DNA from: UBA4717 sp045536775
GTDB lineage: Bacteria > Bacillota > Clostridia > Oscillospirales > CAG-272
Assembly: GCA_045536775.1 (NCBI GenBank)
Contig: JAZSOD010000036.1
Span: 1 to 11,154, forward strand
Direction: 5' to 3'
Length of the DNA: 11,154 bases
Shown: positions 1 to 6,630 of the stretch, piece by piece
How positions within the stretch are numbered: the first letter of the stretch is position 1
How the letters are laid out: the number at the start of each line of letters is the position of its first letter
Position numbers and translations under genes: made by a program
Notes under the pieces: model-generated
What the model saw: only the letters and a program-made list of their open reading frames with translations
Told to the model about the DNA's origin: nothing
Database searches by the model: none

Positions 1-1109
1 AGCTCGGAACAGAGCTTACCAAGGCAGGTCTCGGCTTCCCGCAGTACGAAAACGACGATATCGTTATCCCCGCGCTTGAAAAGCTCGGCTACTCTCACGA
101 GGATGCGGCTAACTACGTTGTTGCGGCTTGCTGGGAATTCATCGTTTCCGGTTGTGCATTTGATATAGTTAACATCGCGGCTATGTCCTACCCTAAGGCA
201 GTTAACGACGCAATGTACGCTCACCTTGAAAATTGCTCTACCTACGAAGAATTCTTCGAGACGGTAAAGGCAAATATCAAGGCAGAGTGCGAAAGAATAA
301 TGGCATCCGTCAACAACGTATGGTTTGTTCCCTCCCCCTTCCTCGAGGGTGTAATGCTTGATCCCATCAAGTATCACAACTTCGGTGTTCACGGCACGGG
401 TCACTCTACTGCAGTTGACTCGCTTGCGGCTATCAAGAAGTATGTATTCGACGAAAAGTCGGTTACTGCTAAGGAAATGGTCGATGCGGTACGCGCAAAC
501 TTCGAGGGCTACGAGGAGCTTCTGTCAAAGCTCAGGAACGAAACCCCCAAGCTCGGTATGGACGATGACTTTGCAGACAACATCTCAATTGAGCTTATGG
601 ACTCATTCGCAGCTTGCTTTGAGGGCAAGAAGAACTGCGAGGGCGGTATTTGGAGAGCAGGTACAGGCTCGGCTATGTACTATCTCTGGCATGCTGACGA
701 GATAGGTGCATCCGCTGACGGAAGACTTGAAAAAGAGCCTTTCGGTGCTAACTTCGCCCCCAGCCTCTTTGCAAAGGTAGGACCCGTTTCCGTAATCAAG
801 TCCTTCTCGAAGCAGCACTTTGAGAACGTAATGAACGGCGGTCCTCTTACCATTGAGTTCCACAACTCCGTATTCCGTGACAAGGACGGTATCAGCAAGG
901 TTGCAAAGCTCGTTAAATACTTCATCTCACTCGGCGGACATCAGCTCCAGCTTAACAGCGTTAACCTTGAAACAATGAAGGAGGCTCAGAAAAATCCCGA
1001 AAACTACGGACGTCTTGTTGTTCGTATCTGGGGTTGGAGCGCTTACTTCGTTGAGCTTGACCGCGAGTATCAGGATCACGTTATCAGACGTCAGGAATAC
1101 GAGGTCTGA
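1..1109 (+). CDS. Glycyl radical enzyme (PFL-like lyase/dehydratase/decarboxylase family), C-terminal part, 5' end outside window
   Basis: The open frame runs from the left edge (first full codon at base 3) to a TGA at 1107-1109, giving 368 visible residues; the ATG at 183 is internal. Two family hallmarks are visible. One is a Cys-x-Glu active-site loop (ACWE, Cys at bases 129-131, Glu at 135-137), as in non-PFL glycyl radical enzymes that use a Cys thiyl radical and a Glu general base. The other is the radical-bearing glycine in RIWGWSAY (Gly codon 1032-1034), 24 residues before the C terminus, followed by the typical YQDHVIRR-type tail. Such enzymes are homodimeric, cytosolic, oxygen-sensitive and need a radical-SAM activase. 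No activase gene follows: a terminator comes directly after the stop, so it must lie upstream or elsewhere. Family membership is secure. The substrate is not assignable; the Cys-x-Glu pair argues against pyruvate formate-lyase itself. Confidence 0.93.
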   Translation, partial: LGTELTKAGLGFPQYENDDIVIPALEKLGYSHEDAANYVVAACWEFIVSGCAFDIVNIAAMSYPKAVNDAMYAHLENCSTYEEFFETVKANIKAECERIMASVNNVWFVPSPFLEGVMLDPIKYHNFGVHGTGHSTAVDSLAAIKKYVFDEKSVTAKEMVDAVRANFEGYEELLSKLRNETPKLGMDDDFADNISIELMDSFAACFEGKKNCEGGIWRAGTGSAMYYLWHADEIGASADGRLEKEPFGANFAPSLFAKVGPVSVIKSFSKQHFENVMNGGPLTIEFHNSVFRDKDGISKVAKLVKYFISLGGHQLQLNSVNLETMKEAQKNPENYGRLVVRIWGWSAYFVELDREYQDHVIRRQEYEV

Positions 1110-1172
1110 CGCGAAAGCTCTCACTAAGTAATTTCTCCCGCTGCTTTTGCGGCAGATGAAAAATAATTTTCA

Positions 1173-1212
1173 CGCGCCGGCGGAGCTTGCTCCGCCGGTA
1201 TGCGCGGTTTTT
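1173..1212 (+). terminator. Rho-independent terminator after the glycyl radical enzyme gene
   Basis: A perfect inverted repeat CCGGCGGAGC / GCTCCGCCGG (1177-1186 with 1189-1198) is extended by an outer CGCG/CGCG pairing (1173-1176 with 1203-1206, leaving a 4-base bulge). It is followed by G and five T (1208-1212). This separates the glycyl radical enzyme transcript from the asnB cluster. Confidence 0.85.
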
Positions 1213-1245
1213 AACAGGCATTTTATTTTTGAAAGGTTATAATTT

Positions 1246-3111
1246 ATGTGCGGTTTTGCCGGATTCACGGGTTTTATCGAGCACCGTGACGAGATAATTG
1301 AAAAAATGAACAACAGAATACTACACCGCGGTCCCGATATGGGAAACACCTATCTCGGCGACGGCATTACGCTCGGCTTCCGCAGACTTTCCATACTTGA
1401 CCTGCGCGAGAGTGCAGGCCAGCCGATGACGAGCCGTGACGGCAAATCTGTCATTGTTTTCAACGGCGAGATATACAACTTCCGCGAGCTCCGCGAGGAG
1501 CTTTCAGCTCTCGGCTCGACCTTTGACACTACCTGTGACACAGAAGTGCTTCTCGAGGGTTACAGAAAATTCGGACGCGACATCATAACCAAGCTTCGCG
1601 GTATGTTTGCTTTTGCAATATGGGATTTTGAGACCAAGAGCTTATTCGGCGCTCGAGATATGTTCGGTATCAAGCCTCTTTACTACACTGTGCTTAAAGA
1701 CGGTAATCTTCTTTTCGGTTCTGAGATAAAGAGCTTTATCGAGCATCCCGACTTTGTTATGGAGGTCAACGAAAAGGCGTTAAGACCTTATCTTACCTTC
1801 CAGTACTCCGCGGACACCGAAACTTTTTTCAAGGGCGTATACAAGCTCCCGCAAGCACACTTTTTCACTTATGAGGACGGCAAGCTCACGGTCGAGCGTT
1901 ACCGTGACATCGACTTTACACCCGATCAAAAGCCGTTTGACACCTACGTTGATGAAATAGACGAGGTAGTGCGCGAGTCGGTAAGCGCTCACTCGGTTAG
2001 CGACGTTAAGGTCGGTTCATTCCTCTCCGGCGGCGTTGACTCAAGCTACATCACCGCCTGCCTTATGCCCGACAAGACCTTCTCTGTCGGCTTTGACTAC
2101 CACAAATTCAACGAAACCGATTACGCCGCAGAGTTGTCAAGCAAGCTCGGTGTTGAAAATCACAAAAAGCTTCTGAGTGCAGACGAGTGCTTCGACGCCT
2201 TCTCTGACATTCAGTATCATATGGACGAGCCTCAGTCAAATCCCTCGTCAGTCCCCCTCTACTTCCTCGCAAAGCTTGCCAAGGAGCACGTTACGGTCGT
2301 GCTCTCCGGTGAGGGTGCGGACGAGATATATGCAGGATATGAGGACTATAACGTAAATTCACTTGCACGAAAATACAGAAAAATACCGGCGTTTTTACGC
2401 CGTGCTGCCGCGTGTGCGGCAAAGGCGCTTCCCTACTTCAAGGGTCACGATTTTATAATCAAAAACTCGGGCAGACCTGAGGATTGGTTTATAGGGCAGG
2501 CAAAGGTGTATTCCGATGCCGAGGCGCTTGACATTCTGAAGTCCGAGTACAAATCGGGCAAGAGCGTAAATGACATAACCGCGCCGATATACAAAAGAGT
2601 TAAGGGACTTGATGAGCTTTCAAAAAAGCAGTACCTCGACTTAAACCTGTGGCTTCCCGGCGACATTCTCTTAAAGGCAGACAAGATGAGCATGGCATCC
2701 TCTCTTGAGCTTCGCGTGCCTTTCCTCGATTATGAGGTCATGCGTCACGCTTCAAGCCTCCCTGCAGAGTACAAGATCACAAGCGAAAACACCAAGTACG
2801 TTTTCAGAAAAGCCGCTAACAAGACTCTCCCCGACGAATGGGCGGACAGAGAGAAAAAGGGCTTCCCCGTGCCGATTCGCTTCTGGCTCAGGGAAGACAA
2901 ATATTATAACATTGTAAAAGAATATTTCACAAGTGACTTTGCTAAAAAGTTCTTCGATACGGAAAAGCTTATGGCAATTCTCGACGAGCACAAGAACAAC
3001 GACGACCGCGCTCATGACAGAGGACGCAAGGTATGGACAGTATTCACCTTCCTCGTATGGTACAAGCGTTTCTTTATAGACGAAACGGTTGCTTGTAAAA
3101 AGAATATATAA
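1246..3111 (+). CDS. asnB: Asparagine synthase (glutamine-hydrolysing) family protein, AsnB/AsnH type
   Basis: The protein has 621 residues, within the usual range for Gram-positive AsnB-type enzymes. It is an ATP-dependent amidotransferase: an N-terminal Ntn glutaminase releases ammonia from glutamine and a C-terminal synthetase domain adenylates a carboxylate, classically L-aspartate. Visible residues are the Cys2 nucleophile after Met1 (MCGF), Arg47 (RRLSILDL), Asn73 and Glu75 (FNGEIYN), Asp98 (CDTEVLL), and the PP-loop SGGVDSS at 261-267. A GEGADEIYAGY segment and a KADKMSMASSLELRVPFLD segment follow, as in the family. The start is ATG 1246 with GAAAGG about nine bases upstream. A 27-base gap leads to the D-Asp-ligase-like gene. 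In Lactococcus lactis an AsnB-like enzyme (AsnH) amidates D-Asp in the peptidoglycan crossbridge, and the neighbours here suggest that role. Ordinary L-asparagine synthesis is the alternative, which sequence alone cannot exclude. Confidence 0.95.
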   Translation: MCGFAGFTGFIEHRDEIIEKMNNRILHRGPDMGNTYLGDGITLGFRRLSILDLRESAGQPMTSRDGKSVIVFNGEIYNFRELREELSALGSTFDTTCDTEVLLEGYRKFGRDIITKLRGMFAFAIWDFETKSLFGARDMFGIKPLYYTVLKDGNLLFGSEIKSFIEHPDFVMEVNEKALRPYLTFQYSADTETFFKGVYKLPQAHFFTYEDGKLTVERYRDIDFTPDQKPFDTYVDEIDEVVRESVSAHSVSDVKVGSFLSGGVDSSYITACLMPDKTFSVGFDYHKFNETDYAAELSSKLGVENHKKLLSADECFDAFSDIQYHMDEPQSNPSSVPLYFLAKLAKEHVTVVLSGEGADEIYAGYEDYNVNSLARKYRKIPAFLRRAAACAAKALPYFKGHDFIIKNSGRPEDWFIGQAKVYSDAEALDILKSEYKSGKSVNDITAPIYKRVKGLDELSKKQYLDLNLWLPGDILLKADKMSMASSLELRVPFLDYEVMRHASSLPAEYKITSENTKYVFRKAANKTLPDEWADREKKGFPVPIRFWLREDKYYNIVKEYFTSDFAKKFFDTEKLMAILDEHKNNDDRAHDRGRKVWTVFTFLVWYKRFFIDETVACKKNI

Positions 3112-3128
3112 AAAGTCTTTAGGCTTTT

Positions 3129-3132
3129 GGAG
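3129..3132 (+). promoter_or_regulatory. Ribosome binding site GGAG fixing the ATP-grasp gene start
   Basis: GGAG lies six bases before ATG 3139. The in-frame TTG at 3127 overlaps this site and is therefore not a credible start. Confidence 0.8.
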
Positions 3133-3138
3133 AAAAAT

Positions 3139-4359
3139 ATGATAAACAAGGATTTTGAGCTGGTTATCGCAGGCGCTGATCTTAACTGCTATAACGTAGC
3201 CCGTGCCTTTCACGAAAAATACGGTGTTATCGCCAACGCCTTCGGCAGATATGAGATCGGCTGTACAAAGCATTCAAAAATAGTGAAGTTTACAACTGTA
3301 CCCGATTTTGACGAGCCTGAAGTGTTTGTAAAGACCCTTCTTGATTTTGCCGATTCAAATTGCGGTAAAACCCTTATTCTTATGGGTTGTACCGACGATT
3401 ATGCAGGACTCATTATAAAATGCAAGGACAAGCTTGCAGACAAGTATATTATGCCCTACATCGACGTCGAGCTCTGGGAAAAGCTTCAAAGTAAGGCAAA
3501 CTTCTACAAGGAGTGCGACACGGCAGGTATTCTCTACCCAAAGACAAAGATCATCGGTGCCGACTATTCCGCAGACGTTCTCACAGAAGACGCCCTTGGA
3601 TTCAATTATCCCATAATCGTCAAGCCGTCAAGCAGCATTCTTTATTGGAAGTATCCCTTTGACGGAATGAAAAAGGTTTATTTTTCTAAAACTCCCGAGG
3701 AAGCAAAGGCGGCTATCGATGCTATATACGCGTCCGGATATCCCGACGAGATAATACTTCAGGACACGATTCCCGGTGACGACTCAAATATGAGAGTACT
3801 GACGGCGTACTCCGACAAAAACGGCAAGGTGCGTATGATGTGCCTCGGTCACGTTCTGCTCGAGGAGCATACTCCAAAGGCGGTCGGTAATCACGCAGCC
3901 ATTCTCACAGAGGAAAACCCCGAGCTTATGGAGTCCTTCAAGACCTATCTTGAAAACATCGGCTACGTCGGTTTTTCAAACTTCGATATAAAGTACGATG
4001 AACGTGACAACACCTACCGCGCGTTTGAAATTAATCTCAGACAAGGCAGAAGCAATTACTACGTTACGGCGTCAAGCTGCAACATCGCGGAGCTTGTAGT
4101 AAACGACAGACTGGGTAGTGGTCTTGACGGTATTATTTTCGGAAAGCCTGCTTTCTGGCATATTGTTCCGAAAAAAATCATTTATTCTTATATGAAGACA
4201 AAGCCCGAAATAATAAAGAGCATCAAGGCTCTTATCAAGGAAGGTCGCGAGTTTTCGTCGTATTTCTATAAATACGACACAAAAAACAACCCAAAGCGCT
4301 TGTTCTATGCGCTTGCTTACACGTTTAATCATTTCAAAAAGTACAGACAGTACAAATAA
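3139..4359 (+). CDS. ATP-grasp ligase, probable D-aspartate--L-lysine-type peptidoglycan precursor ligase (AslA/AslFm-like)
   Basis: This is a 406-residue soluble protein. Residues 1 to about 125 form a pre-ATP-grasp domain beginning with a beta strand and loop (LVIAGADLNCYNVARAFHEKYG), which resembles the N terminus I recall for Enterococcus faecium D-aspartate ligase. The ATP-grasp fold follows: a nucleotide-contacting lysine in IIVKPSSS (Lys162), NFDIKYD (Asp283) and the metal-binding pair in FEINLRQGRSN (Glu297, Asn299). AslFm-type enzymes use ATP to couple the beta-carboxylate of D-Asp to the epsilon-amino group of L-Lys in UDP-MurNAc-pentapeptide. The next gene is a racemase able to supply D-Asp and the one after is MurE, which supports this assignment. 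The ATP-grasp fold is well supported. The D-Asp specificity is inferred from family resemblance and context; another carboxylate-amine ligation is the alternative. Confidence 0.82.
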   Translation: MINKDFELVIAGADLNCYNVARAFHEKYGVIANAFGRYEIGCTKHSKIVKFTTVPDFDEPEVFVKTLLDFADSNCGKTLILMGCTDDYAGLIIKCKDKLADKYIMPYIDVELWEKLQSKANFYKECDTAGILYPKTKIIGADYSADVLTEDALGFNYPIIVKPSSSILYWKYPFDGMKKVYFSKTPEEAKAAIDAIYASGYPDEIILQDTIPGDDSNMRVLTAYSDKNGKVRMMCLGHVLLEEHTPKAVGNHAAILTEENPELMESFKTYLENIGYVGFSNFDIKYDERDNTYRAFEINLRQGRSNYYVTASSCNIAELVVNDRLGSGLDGIIFGKPAFWHIVPKKIIYSYMKTKPEIIKSIKALIKEGREFSSYFYKYDTKNNPKRLFYALAYTFNHFKKYRQYK

Positions 4360-4379
4360 CTCTTTAGTAAGATTTTATT

Positions 4380-4383
4380 GGAG
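4380..4383 (+). promoter_or_regulatory. Ribosome binding site GGAG fixing the racemase start
   Basis: GGAG lies six bases before ATG 4390. It overlaps an in-frame TTG at 4378, which is rejected as a start for that reason. Confidence 0.78.
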
Positions 4384-4389
4384 TTAAAG

Positions 4390-5106
4390 ATGTCAAAAGA
4401 AAACAAAAACAAGCTGCTCGGCATTCTCGGCGGTCTGGGTCCTATGGCAACCGCCTACTTCTACGAGCTACTAACCTCACTGACCGTGGTTGAACGCGAT
4501 CAGGACCACATCGATATGGTAATATCAAGCCGTTCCTCCACACCCGACCGTTCAAGCTTTATACTCGGTCAAAGCTCAGACAATCCCCTCCCCTTTATGA
4601 TAGAGGAGGCGAAGAAGCTCGAAATATACGGCGCCGACGTGATTGCTATTCCCTGCAATACCGCACATTATTTTTATGACGGCATTGCAAAGGAAATAAA
4701 TATTCCGATACTCAATATTATTGACGAAACGGTTGATTTCCTTTATGGCTCGGGCGTTACAAAAGCCGCGTTGTTTGCAACCGAGGGCACCTGTAAGGCA
4801 GGCACGTATCAGCGCTCGGGCAACGGCAAGGTCGAGATAATTACTCCCGACAAGCAGGATCAGGATATTATAACCGATATAATTTTTGAGTCTATAAAAA
4901 AAGGGATCGACCCCGATATTGCAAAATTTTCGGAGATTGCCGACAAAATGAAGGCTCTCGGATGCGAAAGAGTAATTCTCGGATGCACCGAGCTCTCTCT
5001 TGTCAAGAAAAACTACCCTGAGATCAAGGAAAGTGATTTCTTCGTTGACTCTCTTGAAATTCTGGCTCGTCGCACGGTTGAGACCTGCGAAAAGCCCTGC
5101 CGATAA
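4390..5106 (+). CDS. Aspartate/glutamate racemase family protein, probable aspartate racemase
   Basis: The 238-residue protein is a PLP-independent two-cysteine racemase, at the usual length for the family. The N terminus carries the signature GILGGLGPMAT (11-21). The two catalytic cysteines are Cys89 in IPCNTAHYFY and Cys199 in LGCTELS. These two thiols remove and return the alpha proton to interconvert L- and D-aspartate. The motif GGLGPMAT with PCNTAH is more typical of aspartate racemase (RacD, RacX) than of glutamate racemase MurI, which usually begins with a GVFDSG-type motif. The gene starts 30 bases after the ATP-grasp gene and ends 29 before murE, so it is almost certainly cotranscribed. 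Its likely job is to supply D-Asp to the ligase upstream. Substrate specificity is inferred; a broad-specificity amino acid racemase is possible. Confidence 0.88.
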   Translation: MSKENKNKLLGILGGLGPMATAYFYELLTSLTVVERDQDHIDMVISSRSSTPDRSSFILGQSSDNPLPFMIEEAKKLEIYGADVIAIPCNTAHYFYDGIAKEINIPILNIIDETVDFLYGSGVTKAALFATEGTCKAGTYQRSGNGKVEIITPDKQDQDIITDIIFESIKKGIDPDIAKFSEIADKMKALGCERVILGCTELSLVKKNYPEIKESDFFVDSLEILARRTVETCEKPCR

Positions 5107-5135
5107 CGGCAAATACTTAAACACGGTGAAATAAT

Positions 5136-6605
5136 ATGCTTCTTTCACAGTTAACAGGCGTTATAGAGGTAGGAAAACAAAGCTTTTCCGACACCGATAT
5201 TTTGGATATTGTCTACGATTCCCGTAAGGCAAAGGAGTCATCTCTGTTTGTCTGTCTGACGGGTGCGGTAACCGACGGTCACAAATATGCCGAGAGCGCA
5301 TACCGTAACGGATGCCGCGCGTTTCTCGCCGAAAAAGAGCTCTCTCTTCCCTCTGACGCCACGGTTATTTATACGGACAACACAAGACGCGCTCTTGCCC
5401 TTATGTCCGCCGAATTTTTCTCTCATCCCGAGAGGCGTCTCAAGCTTATCGGAATTACGGGAACGAAGGGCAAGACCACGGTCACAAAGCTTTGCGCCGA
5501 CATTCTTAATGCGGCGAACATCAACACCGCAACCATCGGCACAAACGGTATGTTTATTAACGGAGAGTACTCACCTACCCTCAACACCACTCCCGAGAGC
5601 TACGAGCTTTTCAAGGCGTTTGACAGGATGCTAAAATCAGGTGTTGATGCTTGCGTTATCGAGGTATCGTCACAGGCATATCTTACCCACCGTGTTGAAG
5701 GCATTGTCTTTGACGTCGGCGTATTCACGAATCTTGCTCCCGACCACATTGGTGACGGAGAGCATCCTACCTTTGAAAACTATATGGAATGCAAGGCGAA
5801 ACTATTCAAAAACTGCCGTGTCGGAATATTCAATTCAGACGATCCGCATTGCACGGAAATGCGCCGTGATGCGACCTGCTTATCTCAGACTTATGCGCTG
5901 AATACTCACGCAGATTTTAAAGCGGAGCTTATACGTCAGTACAAGACCGACAATTCGCTCGGAATTTCCTTTGAGTGTATGAGCGCCACGGGATGCGCCC
6001 CTATAACTCTGAAAATGCCCGGTGTATTCAACGTATACAATGCTCTTGCGGCTATTGCGGCGGCTCGTCGCTTCGGTGTTGACGATAAGGTGATAACTGC
6101 CGCCCTCGGCAATGCAACCGTTGAAGGACGCTTTGAAATAGTCGACGCTATCGACTCCTGTACGGTCATAATCGACTACGCACACAACGGTTTTTCTATG
6201 CAGAATCTCGTTGACACGGTAGCTGCTTACTCACCCAAACGCCTTGTGATCGTTTTCGGCTCTGTAGGCTCCCGAACAGAGCTTCGCCGAAAGGAGCTTG
6301 GCGATATATGCGCAAAGCATGCAGATTTCTGCATACTGACAAATGACAACCCTGATTTTGAAGATCCGATGAAGATATTATCCGACATTGAGGAAAGCTT
6401 TAAGGGTATGTCTACTCCCTACGTTATCATTCCCGATCGCGAGGAAGCGATAAAGTATGCAATCAGAAACGCCTGTGTAGGAGACGTTATAGTCTTCGCA
6501 GGAAAAGGACATGAAAAATATCAGCTCGTTGAGGGAAAGCGTGTTCCCTTCTGTGAGCGTGACATTATATTAAAGGAAGCCTCTTTACTCACAAAGAGAG
6601 GTTAA
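5136..6605 (+). CDS. murE: UDP-N-acetylmuramoyl-tripeptide synthetase MurE, lysine-type subfamily
   Basis: The 489-residue cytosolic Mur ligase adds the third residue of the stem peptide to UDP-MurNAc-L-Ala-D-Glu using ATP. The N-terminal UDP-binding domain carries YDSRKAKESSLFVCL. The P-loop is GTKGKTT (109-115). LNTTPESYE and EVSSQAYLTHRV follow, then FTNLAPDHIG and the likely carbamylated Lys220 (YMECK). The C-terminal domain has YAHNGFS and FGSVGSR. The specificity loop reads Asp404-Asn-Pro-Asp407, not the DNPR that binds meso-diaminopimelate. The central region closely resembles, from memory, streptococcal L-lysine-adding MurE. I infer L-Lys (or ornithine) addition, which would give the free side-chain amine needed for a D-Asp branch. 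The start ATG 5136 has a modest GGTGA-type site. Whether the genome has another murE cannot be seen. Confidence 0.92.
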   Translation: MLLSQLTGVIEVGKQSFSDTDILDIVYDSRKAKESSLFVCLTGAVTDGHKYAESAYRNGCRAFLAEKELSLPSDATVIYTDNTRRALALMSAEFFSHPERRLKLIGITGTKGKTTVTKLCADILNAANINTATIGTNGMFINGEYSPTLNTTPESYELFKAFDRMLKSGVDACVIEVSSQAYLTHRVEGIVFDVGVFTNLAPDHIGDGEHPTFENYMECKAKLFKNCRVGIFNSDDPHCTEMRRDATCLSQTYALNTHADFKAELIRQYKTDNSLGISFECMSATGCAPITLKMPGVFNVYNALAAIAAARRFGVDDKVITAALGNATVEGRFEIVDAIDSCTVIIDYAHNGFSMQNLVDTVAAYSPKRLVIVFGSVGSRTELRRKELGDICAKHADFCILTNDNPDFEDPMKILSDIEESFKGMSTPYVIIPDREEAIKYAIRNACVGDVIVFAGKGHEKYQLVEGKRVPFCERDIILKEASLLTKRG

Positions 6606-6630
6606 GGCATTATAAAAGAAAGGACTCTAT

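Noticed and set aside
1238..1243. Perfect TATAAT just before the asnB start codon
   Set aside because: It would place the transcription start inside the coding region, no -35 lies 16-18 bases upstream (CAGGCA at that spot), and it sits between the ribosome binding site and the ATG.
3127..3138. TTG start giving a 410-residue ATP-grasp protein
   Set aside because: The TTG overlaps the GGAG ribosome binding site that serves ATG 3139. The same reasoning rejects TTG 4378 for the racemase and GTG 9267 for mgsA.
2752..3273. Minus-strand frame of 173 residues opposite the asnB end and the next gene start
   Set aside because: It lies antisense to two strongly supported genes, including the SGGVDSS-type synthetase, and its residue pattern is low-complexity shadow coding.
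4576..5148. Minus-strand frame of 190 residues opposite the racemase
   Set aside because: The plus strand encodes an intact two-cysteine racemase with a good ribosome binding site. The antisense translation has no recognisable motif and no upstream site.
6606..6630. T-box or other amino-acid-responsive leader for argS
   Set aside because: Only 25 bases separate murE and argS, too short for any T-box, and no specifier or T-box sequence is present.
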